Shown here piece after piece: positions 10,188 through 21,468 of a stretch of DNA of 64,000 nt (positions are counted from its first letter, which is position 1; each line of letters opens with the position of its first letter). The stretch lies in the NCBI RefSeq assembly GCF_008831285.2, contig NC_045138.2, forward strand, positions 35,269,115 to 35,333,114. The letters run 5' to 3'. The notes under the pieces are model-generated. The model was given only the letters and a program-made list of their open reading frames with translations. It searched no databases and had not been told where the DNA came from. Position numbers and translations under genes: made by a program. Source of the stretch: Nymphaea colorata. Taxonomy: Eukaryota; Streptophyta; Magnoliopsida; Nymphaeales; Nymphaeaceae.

Positions 10188-12236
10188 ATGTCATCTAACA
10201 TTAGGGATGAAGAATATCGTCCGATGGCAGATATAGAGGAAGATGAACCTTTTATATGTACTGAAAAAGACGTTCAATCCAAGAGAAAAAGAACTTCGAT
10301 AGTATGGAATGACTTCAAATTAGTAGAATTTAATGGAAAAGAGTGGGCGAAATGCAAACATTGTGGTGAACGATTTACTGCACAAAGTAGCAGTGGTACG
10401 AGTCACTTGAAACGACATAGAGATATATGTGTCAGAAAACAAATACTTGATGGAAAATAAAAAATATTGTCATTGGAGTTGGTGAATCTGGAGCCTCAAA
10501 TTTAAGTCTACACAAACTTGATATGGACAGTATAAGAAAAGGTTTGGCTAAGTTGGCAATAATGCATGCACTTCCTTTCAGTATTGCAGAATATGAATAT
10601 CTTAACGATCTTCTAAAGCTTTGCAATCCAATGTTTGTGCCAATTTCTAGGAGAACACTTACAAAAGACATACAGTCAATGTTCTTGACTGAAAAAAAGA
10701 GATATCAAGAACTTGTAAATAACCAAGTGCAACGGATATCATTGACATTTGATATGTGGTCCTCACAACAGACATTAGGGTACTTATGCTTGATAGCCTC
10801 TCTTATTGATACAGATTGACAATTGCACTCTCACATACTTAATTTTATACATGTGCCTCCACCACATAATGTAATTTGTATATGTGATATTTTATTGGAG
10901 TGCATTACTACTAAGTGGAGAATTCATTTGAAGTTGTTTTCTGTCACTGCTGATAATTGTTCAACAAATGATAGTGGAATAAGTTTGTTGAGAAGGACCG
11001 TAGAAAGGAAAAATAATATTTCATTTCCATTGATAGGGGAGTACTTGCATATTCGTTGTGGTGCAAATATCATAAATCTGATAGTTAAAGATGGTATGAA
11101 TGATATGGACGATACAATTTCAAAAGTTCGTGATAGTGTCAAATATATAAGGGGATCACCAAAACGACTACATACTTTCAAAGAATGTGTAAAGACAATG
11201 GATTTGGATGAGAAAAAAGGTTTAAACTATGATGTTCCTACTCGATGGAATTCTACATTCATAATGTTGAGAGATGCATTATTATTCAAAGATGTCTTTC
11301 AACATTTGGCATCGTGTGATCCTAGTTATACATATTTGCCTTCTGAGGATGAGTGGTCTCATGCATCAGATTTATGTCAGTTCTTAAAGGTCTTTTACGA
11401 TGCAACAAATTTATTATCTACCACCAAGCAGGTAACAGCTAATCCAGTTTTTGAAGAAATCGTATCAATTTACCATCATTTGTATAGGCATCGTGGAACA
11501 TCAAATGAACATATAAGGGCATTGGCATGCAAAATACAAGAAAAATTTGACAAATACTTTAAGGGCTACAATATTCTCTTTGCAATTGCAACTATTTTGG
11601 ATCCTAGGTTCAAGTTGTCATACTTGAAGTATTTGCTTGGCAATTTAGATAAACATGATGTAATAGTGAAATATGGAATTATAAAGAGCACTCTTCATGA
11701 ATTGTATGCTAAGTACAGAAATATGTATGAGGATAGTGACACGTGTAATATGGGAAGAGCCAATGCATCCACTAGTACCATGATTGCAATGGAAGAGTAT
11801 AAAAGTGTGTCTAGATATGGGTTTAAAGCATATGTCAATTCTGTATCTCCTGTAGTGGTTCACACAGATGTAGACAAATATTTGTTTGATCCAATGGAAG
11901 AAATATCACCTAATGTAGAGTTCAACATATTATCTTGGTGAAAGGCAAATGAAAGCAAATACAAATTAGCTATTCATGTATCTACAGTTGCTTCAGAATT
12001 TGCATTCAGTACATCAGGAAGAATTATTAATGATTATCAATGTTCAACTACTCCCGAAAATGTAGAGTCATTAATCTGCACACAAAGTTGGATTCGTGAT
12101 GCAAGCAACTTGTGTGAAATGTAAGATGTTCATGCTTCATAGTTTATACATATTAACTTAATAGTGTGCTTAAATTAATAAGTGTCTTTGTTACAGTTTT
12201 CATGATGCAGAGCACCATTATGACGATGAATGTTAA
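10188..12236 (+). pseudogene. hAT transposase (BED zinc finger, RNase H-like, dimerisation domain), disrupted
   Basis: The N-terminal frame (from ATG 10188) carries a BED finger, CKHCGERF ... HLKRHRDIC, after an acidic leader. The body carries family motifs such as RISLTFDMWSS, LKLFSVTADNCSTND, DVPTRWNSTF and ATILDPRFKL. The C-terminus has the hAT dimerisation core HVSTVASEFAFSTSGRI and SLICTQSWIRDA. A last small exon (12197-12236, donor at 12121) reads FHDAEHHYDDEC and stops at TAA. Breaks: a frameshift at about 10450-10463, and TGA stops at 10817-10819 and 11939-11941. Both stops fall where the family normally has tryptophan. About ten residues also appear deleted before the dimerisation core. 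The architecture is close to DAYSLEEPER/RICESLEEPER-type proteins, but the TIRs and duplication show it belongs to a real transposon. Confidence 0.92.
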
Positions 12237-13216
12237 TCGAGTGCATGCTTATTATGGTAATTTTTGTAATTAATGTTTTGTATTCTATGTTGACAAGCAC
12301 ATGTTAATTTTTATGAACATTTCTTTTTCATGTTAAATTACAAATGGACATTTCAAGCTACAACCATGAATTCTCTACTGACGTTATCATTTCTTTGCAT
12401 TTTTTTGTTGCTCTCAGATATGGGTGTGGCATCTTTGTATAATATCTTGTGCAGAGTCTTGAAGTTCATGTCAAACTTAAACTATGTTGAAAAGTATTTG
12501 TCATTATGACAGTTGATCATATTATGGGTTTGTTCAGTAAATATTATACAGTTCTTCACATTTGTAGAGAACCTTTAACACGAGAGAGAGAGGGACAAAT
12601 TTTGTGCAAAAATTGATACGATGTAATGTAATGATGGTTTGAATGTTGTACACCTCTGGTGCAGTAAGATGAGTTTGTTTTGATTCCTTCACATCCATAC
12701 TGTTGCTGACTTTCTTCTCATGTATAATACAACCAGAGGCAAGCCAGGAGAGGACCTCCTAGACATGCAAGGTCCACCTCATCCTCTTCTAGATCTCCAA
12801 GCCTACGTAAGGTCTGCTGCAAATTTTATTCTTTCGTTGAGCTTGGAATAGATTTTTCTAAACGTTATTGTCATTCCTCTCTGCACAAGTAATGACAATT
12901 ATATGCAAAGCCTTTATCTGAGCTACCATTTTCCTTTATTTTTTTAAGAAAATATTCTCCTATTCTTATAGATAATTTGAACTCTCCAGGGAAAACATGC
13001 AACTGATTCAGGAATTGAGCAAAGCTTCACAGGTTCAGAAGAGCTCAAGTTCACATCAAGATATGCACAGAGTTTTAAGACCCAATGCATTGCTTCTTAC
13101 CTAAAACAACAGTGGTCTTTTTCCATATCTTGTTTTAGATTTCTTGTTTAATACTATCTACTTTTTTCATGTGAGGCAGTAACACGAAAAAATTCGTCCT
13201 TTTTTCAATCATACCA
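12237..13216 (+). other. hAT 3' region with unassigned exon-like segments
   Basis: Downstream of the transposase stop two stretches look like exons. 12737-12809 follows an acceptor (acaaccag) and reads RQARRGPPRHARS then TSSSSRSPSLRK, an Arg/Ser-rich peptide. About 12991 onward follows ctccag and reads GKHATDSGIEQSF and continues open for some 50 codons. I cannot assign a parent gene. They may be more captured host sequence or merely chance open frames. Confidence 0.35.
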
Positions 13217-13408
13217 AGGCCCGACCCGGCCCATCCCAACGGCCTGAGGGACCAACAAAACGGGCCGGGCTGGGCCTTGGTATGGTGGACCTAGCCCAGC
13301 CCGGCCCATCAATATTATCGGGCAGACCCGGGTTTGGGCCTGACGGGCTGACCCGGGCCGGGTCTAAACGGGTCGGGCCGGCCCGGCCCGGCCCGATACC
13401 CACCCGTA
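13217..13408 (+). repeat. Right terminal inverted repeat and subterminal GC-rich region of the hAT
   Basis: Dense CGGGCC/GGCCCG motifs in both orientations lead to the outer end, which reads GGCCCGATACCCACCCGTA on the plus strand. The 8-bp duplication GTGCACGG follows at 13409-13416. Confidence 0.8.
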
Positions 13409-13416
13409 GTGCACGG

Positions 13417-13680
13417 GTTGGCAACACAGCTTGGAAGTTTGTAACTTAGTGGTTGTCGGAGATGTTCCGGACTTTACTAAAGAAAAGTGCAAACAGTGAT
13501 AGAAAAGTGTAATGATGCTAAGGAATGGACTAGAGGCAAAACACCCGAAAGACAAGTAGCTGCGACATGACGAGTGCGTCAACCAGACGAACGGACGAAG
13601 GCTCAGTTCAAAAGAAATCAAGGGAATGGTTGTTGAACTTCTCTCGCTCGGAGCAAAGTCACTGAGGACAGTGACGATTT
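13417..13680 (+). other. Internal region of the LTR element, right of the hAT insertion
   Basis: Continuation of the retroelement interior interrupted at 7699. It has no recognisable coding motif in any frame. It ends in the polypurine tract immediately before the 3' LTR. Confidence 0.6.
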
Positions 13681-13694
13681 TGGTGGTGGGAGAG
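13681..13694 (+). other. Polypurine tract
   Basis: TGGTGGTGGGAGAG, purine-rich and directly abutting the TGTTG start of the 3' LTR. This is the expected position of the plus-strand primer. Confidence 0.75.
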
Positions 13695-14400
13695 TGTTGC
13701 TGGTCGACTATGTCTGGCCCGGCCAAGCTAGTAGAAGGATATGCTACTTGGTCAGCTTAGGCACAGCTCGGGAAGCATGTGGGATCAATCAGACGTCAAG
13801 TCAAGCAAAAAGCAATGCACGTGGAATGTGCATCGCGGTGGTGCAGTGACGAAGCGAATCAATGCATCAAGGTGAACAGTCTCTTTGGAAGTGCAAGTCA
13901 GTCGTTGGGGAATCCAGTGAGTTCCCTACGCGTAGTATTTGGATGCACAAGGGGGTGCGCGTGGGTTAGAGGCAATTCCCCCAGTGGACGCATACGCTGC
14001 GTTCCACAACCGCGTAGTCACGCGGGGGTGAGCATGTGAATGCTCATCGTCGAGTAGGGTGATGGTCGGCCGCCTTACTTAATGACATATGTCGTCAACT
14101 AGCTTCGGCAGGGGACTTCCTCCCAAGGGAAGTCTATCCCTACCCAGATTTTGTATGGATGTAGATAGACACTTGAAGGAATGGCGACGTTCTGACAGGG
14201 CCTTATGGCCACGGCTTGCCGATGGCCGACAATGGGATAAATCTGGGTGATGGTGTGCCGAGTGCATAGCACTTGTCGTCTAGTCCACAGTCCTAAAGAA
14301 AAGGTAAATGCTTCCACTAGTTTAAGAGAGAGTCGGCTGGCCGAAGGCTTTGGGAAACGCCTTCGACGCCGCGCGAGCTCGAGAAACTTGACCCGTGACA
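13695..14400 (+). repeat. 3' LTR
   Basis: It begins TGTTGCTGG and ends ACCCGTGACA, and is followed by GAGAA (14401-14405), the 3' target duplication. It is colinear with the 5' LTR, with scattered substitutions. Confidence 0.92.
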
Positions 14401-14405
14401 GAGAA

Positions 14406-15505
14406 CGGCCTTCATAAAAAAGTGATAGCAAAAACCAAAGAGAAATCTTTCTGCAAAATCAATAAAAAAGATAACAGCCCAACAAAAGTTGATGCAAAAA
14501 TTTGAGCAACCAATATATACAACACACAAAAGCGACCTTGCCGCCCAATGGAAGGATGGTATACTCTTCCTAATCTTGGTCGACGTTGGTACCACTTTTA
14601 AATGACTGACATGTTCATTGTTGTGCCTAGCGTGGTTTTTCCAACTTTTACCTCAATTCGCCGTTGGTTTCTCACTGTCCGAAATACCAGCAGTCACGAG
14701 CGGGAACAGAACCCCTTAGGTGGATACCCGGCAATAAAATCACGAAAGGACATGCCATTTCTGAGTTTGTCAGATAGAGATGCATGCAGAGAGGAGGAAG
14801 GAAAATTAGATGTGCTAGAAGCAAAAGATTTCGCTGCCCGCAACAGTGGCCAGCCACCACATGTATGTACACGTCTTCCTGATTCTCTCTCTCTTCCCCC
14901 TCCCCGACTCGAGCTCGAGTCGCGTTTCTGTAAAAGTAGAAAACTGAAAAGAAAGAAAATGATTGTCCAGTCCCTCATGGATGTTGCGTAGGATACGAGC
15001 GGGAACGACTGTCTGCCTGATGTTTGTCTCATCTGCACTGCTATTGGCTGCGGAAGTCGTCTTGTTGCGTGTCTGGACGGCTGGGCATAGCCGCTGCCGT
15101 GGATGGTGCCCAACTGGTCGGGTCATGAGAGGTACCGTACATTGCCTCGTAGACGAGCCTGTTAATCGGCCATGGGTGCCGAGCAACCCTTCACAGTCGG
15201 TGCAGCACCGCTAGCTCACTGGCACAAGCAAGCCAACTGAGTGGATCGTCACCGGATAAAACTCCGACAAGCCATCGCCTGAATCCCCTCCACGAGCACG
15301 TTACTTCTCAACTGCTACCAGATTGAACCGGTTCCACATGATCCTTTATTGCCAAATCAGGCAAACAGTGTCGAAGTGTCACTTCACGAGAAAAGGAGCC
15401 CATCCGAACGGCCGGACGCCTATGCCAATGCCCAATATCGTGCAACGGTGTACGTGGGTTCGGGGAACTGGTGACTCCCGGTACGGCGTAAGCCTTGTAG
15501 AGGCG
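14406..15505. other. Intergenic region upstream of the GST gene
   Basis: No supported gene. Several overlapping open frames of 80-144 codons on both strands (14602-15214 and 15323-15757) reflect local GC content. They carry no recognisable domain. The 3' part probably contains the GST promoter. Confidence 0.5.
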
Positions 15506-15511
15506 GAGCTC

Positions 15512-16496
<985 letters not shown>

Positions 16497-18371
16497 GCAC
16501 GGCCGACCATCCTCTGCTCGCTTCAGTTGTTTAGTTTTATCTACTGTCTGCATGGCCTGTGTCCACAACCTTCCCAGCTTGTTACTTCGAACTAGCTAGT
16601 CATCTTGTGGTATTACTGTCTAGCTGTATCAGGAACCAGTAGCTTCTGATACGCCTGTTTTAACTCGAGTGTCCCATCTACATTTGAACTACTTATGTCT
16701 GGTTTTCAACTACTGCGAACTAGCTAGCGGCTGGACGACGAAGGTATAATATAATCTCTGGATAAGCGGCTTCCTTTTCGGAACATATTTGTCAATTTAC
16801 CGGAATGGGGTTTCAGATTTATCCATCTCTCACTAGCGATTTCAGCTGGCCCCCGTTCATCTCGCAACGTTACGTAGTGATACTAAAGAAAAGTAATAAC
16901 GACCTCTCCGAAGACGCTGGCTTCTTCTTCTCATTAAACGAACATAAATGTACAGGGCAGGGCCAACAGTACTGGGACGCCATGTGTTTCCTCCCATGCT
17001 TTACTGATTGCTAGATCAACCCCAAATTAGTCTCGTGAGAGAAGTTCTATCTTCTTTCTCAGCCCCATGCTGGCTAGCAAAGTTTGGCTAGACCTAGAGA
17101 AATGAATCGGACTCTGGCCACGAAGGATGAAACAAACAAGCCACGTGGCTTTATTGCCGCCTACACGCTCCTATCCTTTTGTGACATTCTTTGTAAGGCA
17201 AACAATTTGTGATCTTTTCTCTGCTCAATTTTTCTGGAAAAGTAAAGATTGTGAATCTCGTCCCATGCGGATTTTAAGAAGCCCTGACCGAATCTGGCGT
17301 TCTTAAACCTTAATTTTGCTAATTACTTGAATTTGGTTCTTTAATGTTCTTCTCCAAATGCTTGCTAACCATATTTTCGAAACAGTACGTAATAAAAGAG
17401 TGAAAACCTTTTTGCCTACAATTTATACTGATCTACAGAGTATCACCCTCCAAAATTTGCACGGAGAAGATTAATCTTGCAGGTCATCGACAGTATTTTG
17501 GGCTCCAAATTCCCCCGTTTTGTTGGACTGATTCACTCACTTTGAGTATGGTCTTCTCTTTGTGTCTTTTGCCTCAGAATGTTGGGTCGGGTTTGTTGAT
17601 TCAGCATGGTCTCTTTGTATATCTCTTTTGTTCATCCATTCACCCTGTTTTTTGTACAGCTCTTTTTTTTATTAATAAAGGTTAGGGAGACCCATTTGGC
17701 CGCAGATTTGCATCGGAAAGCACAACCCCTTTTTAAGCTGGGGCAAAGCATGCAAATTATGCAACATCAGGTTATGGTAAAAGAGAAACGCCTGGCGTTG
17801 AACTATTCACTTCCTTGAGCCTGAGGGTTCTTATGCCCTACCATCTACTTGATGGACGGAGCCCATGCTGGCTAAAGTGTAGTCGATTCTTGCGTTGACC
17901 ATTGAGCTCAGTGGTCGACACTTCCTAGCCTCCTTCGTCTCTTTGTGAGGGACGTTTTGTCCTTTTACCAGCCACATGGGAGGCCTTCTTTGTCTTGGTC
18001 TTTTTAGAACGGTGACTTTTTGTCATGTTTTTTCCACCTTGTAGGGGAAAAGGTTTTTACTAATAAAGATAATTTCTTTCATTTTAAAATCCGACCATTT
18101 AGTTCAATGATCGGGCGTGTGCATTAAATGTGCCTTGCCTGTAGGGGCAAACATGGGTATGCAAGTTACAACTTCCAAGTTAAGGGATGTCAAAAGTTTT
18201 CATACACCCCAAGGCACAACCTCTTTGTAGCTTTGATTGGTAATTTTTTGTTCACATTAAAATCAGAATATAAAACCGAAATTTTTCAAGAACTTAGCCT
18301 TCTGATAAATGAGTTAAACCGTGCCTAAAAGTTTTCAAGCATGATATATCTTATGGTTCAAAATTTGGTTT
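16497..18371. other. Intergenic region with possible retroposon tails
   Basis: No gene recognised. T-rich stretches ending in attaataaag (about 17650-17682) and actaataaagataa (about 18058-18072) resemble 3' ends of LINE-type retroposons. No reverse transcriptase or endonuclease motif is visible, so this is only a suggestion. Confidence 0.3.
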
Positions 18372-19660
18372 ATGTACCAATTCTCCCAAAACGATTTGGG
18401 CCTTGTTCCGGACAAATACGCTTCTTCTTCTCTGGAGCATGCGTGCGCTGGCTTAATCAATTTGGAAATGGGCAAGAAGCTGAACGAGCGGGCGAATGAT
18501 ACTTATGTGACCACTTTGAGGGATAACCACCAGTTGTTCGTTAAAATTCCGCAGCGGCATATCGTTTCGTCGAATGCCCTGATGCCTGTCTATCCGTCGA
18601 ACAAACAGTGGGAAGTGGCATCACTTCTCTACCAAGAAATTAGATTGTTCTGGTGGAAGCGTTTTGCTTGCTTTGTGGTTGTGCAGGCCATCTTCTGGAG
18701 GGTCAACTGAAGCATGGCATTGCTCATAAAATTGGAATGAAATAAACATTTCAGTAGGGAATTCTCCTCTCTATGTAGGCCAAGTGCAATGGTTTGGATG
18801 ATGCCTACCATGACTTATGTAGGATGCTTCAGAGAGACACAGTTATTTGGATCACAATGATTTGTACATGCATCCAATTGGAATTGTTCCATGAAGTCAT
18901 CAAACATTTTCATAAGATGACTTTAAGATCGACTGTGGTGATTGTCCTTCATACATCCGATCACCTGGAGGAGTTGGAGCAGGGGAGATCTGTTCGTGAA
19001 TGGTCGGTGAACCATGGGTATGAGCTTGATGATACGTAGTAACATTCTGATAACAATTTACGGGAGATGCGGATGTCTGATTCAGTCAAGAAGCATTTGA
19101 TCAGAGGATGAAGCTGGATTTGGTCGCACCGCATGCTCTGACCAACGCATGTGCCTGTGGTGGATATAACCTTGAAGGAATCCAGAATCAAGTAGATGAA
19201 AATGGGACCCGGTTCTGTCACAATCCACAAACGGCGAAGAGCGTGGACGATGATAGTAGAAAAGTTGGGTTCGAAAAATGGTCTCCTCATTTGCAATTTG
19301 ATCATTGAAACACATGCAAAATGTGGCAGTGCACTGGACGTTGTCACAATATTTGAAATCACCAATGTGATTGGTTCATGTCTTCATTTCAAGAGTTGGT
19401 CATGATGGGGATGTTCCATTCATTAATGATATGACTGGGATGTAGTCGACGAGTGGGGATATAAAGTACTTCTTCCACGTACAACTATGGTTTATGCATA
19501 TGGAATGCATGGTCTCGGGAAGAAGGCGAAACTTTCATAAAGATGGAGGAAATCGGTGGAAAACTTGAGATATACATGCTTGTAGCGATGCTGATTAATT
19601 TGGTGGATGAAGGTTTGGGATTGTTAAATCGAATGCCAAAATGAGATCAACTCCCTCCAA
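18372..19660 (+). pseudogene. Decayed pentatricopeptide-repeat (PLS-type) gene fragment
   Basis: Pieces in shifting frames resemble plant PPR repeats. Near 18400-18520, LVPDKYASSSLEHACAGL and NLEMGKKL match the typical 'PDxxT...LL.ACA.L..LE.G..LH' repeat. At 18794-19036, DAYHDLCRMLQRDTVIWITM and LEELEQGRSVREWSVNHGY follow the P-L-S repeat pattern. From about 19040 onward the similarity is interrupted by many stops and shifts. There is no complete frame and no terminal E or DYW domain. Editing or splicing of organellar RNA would have been the ancestral role. It is flanked by nothing related. Confidence 0.72.
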
Positions 19661-21468
19661 AGCTAGTGACACTGACAGCCTCCGAACCAAATCTATTTGT
19701 AGTCAAATGTATTCAGGAATAGAATAGGTTGAAAAACCCGCTGTTTTCTTCCAACCAACCTTTGTCCGCAAATGTGTATGTGACTCCTAGTTTCTAACCT
19801 AGACAGACATTATCGCAGCGGCAGTGCGCTGCTCATGTCTAACCTAAACGTCGGTGTCAATAAGGTTGCCATAATTGTGACGCCCCATGGGATCATATAG
19901 CCACTCATGAAGGGTGTAAAACAGCAGCACAAAATTGAAGTTCCTTCCGGCACACGTGAAACCATGGCGAATCATCACGATGTCCCAGGCAGAGAGAACC
20001 AATCACCATCATCATCAAGATTTGAGACCTCAAGAAGTTAGTGTGTTCGTTGTGCTATATGGAACACAACCCGATATATGTCAAATCATAGGCACCTTCC
20101 CTTCTTTTGTCGGCAATTATGCGCCTAGATTACCAGGTCGAGGTTAATTCCATATCTTCATTGTTAGAACAAGCCCGCAGGCCATACAAACGCCTTTAAC
20201 ATGAAAGGAAGCGCCAACCATCTACCCAGTTCAAGAAGATTTACATTGTTTCCTAATGTATGAAATGCATAAACTAGGACACCAAAAGAAATAATCAAAT
20301 GAAAAACTCAGCGAAAAGAAGAGCAAATAGCACTTTCAAATGACAAATTACCCAATAAGTTGTAGTTCTACAGCGCGGAGAGTAGATATTACTGAATTGC
20401 GTCCAGCTGTGCTGGTTCTCCCCATTTTCCAGTCCCCAGAGACATGGTAAAATATCCACTTCTTGTGCAGATAAAAGATTATTCCCATTGGAAGTGACAT
20501 AAGAAGAGGGACAACAATAGCAGAGAGCTAACGAAGATAAACCTAAAGTGAATTGCAAGAACCATATTTCCAAAGCCCCATGAAGACATCAGACCCGTCT
20601 ACTAGGAAGATAACCTTAAAGGTATTCTCCAAATCAAACTGCAACACAACCACCGAGTACATAACAGAACTAAAATTTATTTGTTCGTAACCAGCAAGAG
20701 CAAATAGGGCACTCAAAAAGGGATAACAGAGCACATTCTATAAGCATAAAGACAGCCCTCCGCTTCAATAAATAAGGTAAAGAATTTCAAAACAGTAAAA
20801 CAGAGGCTTGTAATAGTATAAAATTAGATTTGAGGCCAAAAAAGAGAAACCTAAAGTAAGCAATGTGCCAAGACCTCACGAACTGGACTGACAGTGAAGA
20901 CTGAAAAAAGATCTGATGACCCAGTGCTTGGACAGCTTAACACAAACAAGCAAATGAACTTGAAATACATTCAGATACTACTTACTACTTTCACTTACTG
21001 CTTTCATTTTAAGAGTATTCAATGTTGGTATATTGTTTCCTGAACTCTAATATATTTAAAAAAAATTAGGAATATATGAGACGTCATGTGATGAAAATTA
21101 AGACAGATATATAGAGTAGCAAAAAAAAATTCCCCATGTTCAGTGCAGATTGTCATGTCCATGAATTTTTTTTGTGCTCAATACTCTTCCAGATTTAAGA
21201 GAAAAAAAAAAAACATCCAGCAAATTAAGTTTTATAAAAACCCTAAAAACGTTCTCTCCCTTTTCCCCATCTTCAACTTTTTTGTCACCAGGCAAGAGAA
21301 AAGTTCAGTTGTGTCTGATTACCTCAAACAAGTTGCCATTGATGGAATTTGTCACGGTCGAGCACTTCAGTCCATGCACTGACAAGATTTACTATTCCTG
21401 AAAGAGCGCAAAATCACACTAAGAAACATACACCATTTCTACTTTGCATCTTCATCTGTAATAAATTT
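19661..21468. other. Intergenic region and probable 3' UTR of the ARAD1-like gene
   Basis: No coding sequence recognised on either strand. The part close to 21469 is AT-rich with A-runs (for example 21120-21130 and 21200-21212) and would be the 3' flank of the minus-strand gene. Small open frames here lack domains. Confidence 0.5.

Larger units (their letters stand above)
7708..13408 (+). mobile_element. hAT superfamily DNA transposon with decayed transposase and captured gene fragments
   Basis: The 8-bp duplication GTGCACGG flanks it at 7700-7707 and 13409-13416, the length typical of hAT insertions. The ends form imperfect terminal inverted repeats: TAGGCCTGGGCGTCGGGCC on the left, and TACGGGTGGGTATCGGGCC read inward on the opposite strand on the right. 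They match at 18 of the first 24 positions. Both subterminal regions (7708-7850 and 13217-13408) are dense in CGGGCC/GGCCCG motifs, as is common in Ac-like plant hATs. Inside, in order, are exon-like pieces of a TRF4-type nucleotidyltransferase, one casein kinase I exon, a BED-hAT transposase with frame breaks, and an unassigned exon-like region. The element sits inside the LTR retrotransposon and is therefore the younger insertion. Confidence 0.92.
6667..14400 (+). mobile_element. Non-autonomous LTR retrotransposon, interrupted by a hAT element
   Basis: Two direct repeats of about 0.7 kb (6667-7379 and 13695-14400) both start TGTTG and end TGACA. They are flanked by the identical 5-bp duplication GAGAA (6662-6666 and 14401-14405). 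A tRNA-Met primer-binding site follows the left repeat, and a purine-rich tract precedes the right one. Removing the nested hAT (7708-13408) and one copy of its 8-bp duplication leaves about 2.0 kb. Only about 0.6 kb of that is internal, with no gag, protease, reverse transcriptase, RNase H or integrase. This size and content fit a TRIM/SMART-like element that depended on enzymes supplied in trans. The LTRs differ by scattered substitutions and small indels, so the insertion is not recent. Confidence 0.93.

Noticed and set aside
14694-15186. Overlapping open frames of 120-139 codons on the minus strand
   Set aside because: Several frames are open at once over the same GC-balanced DNA, and the peptides are Ser/Arg-rich without domains.
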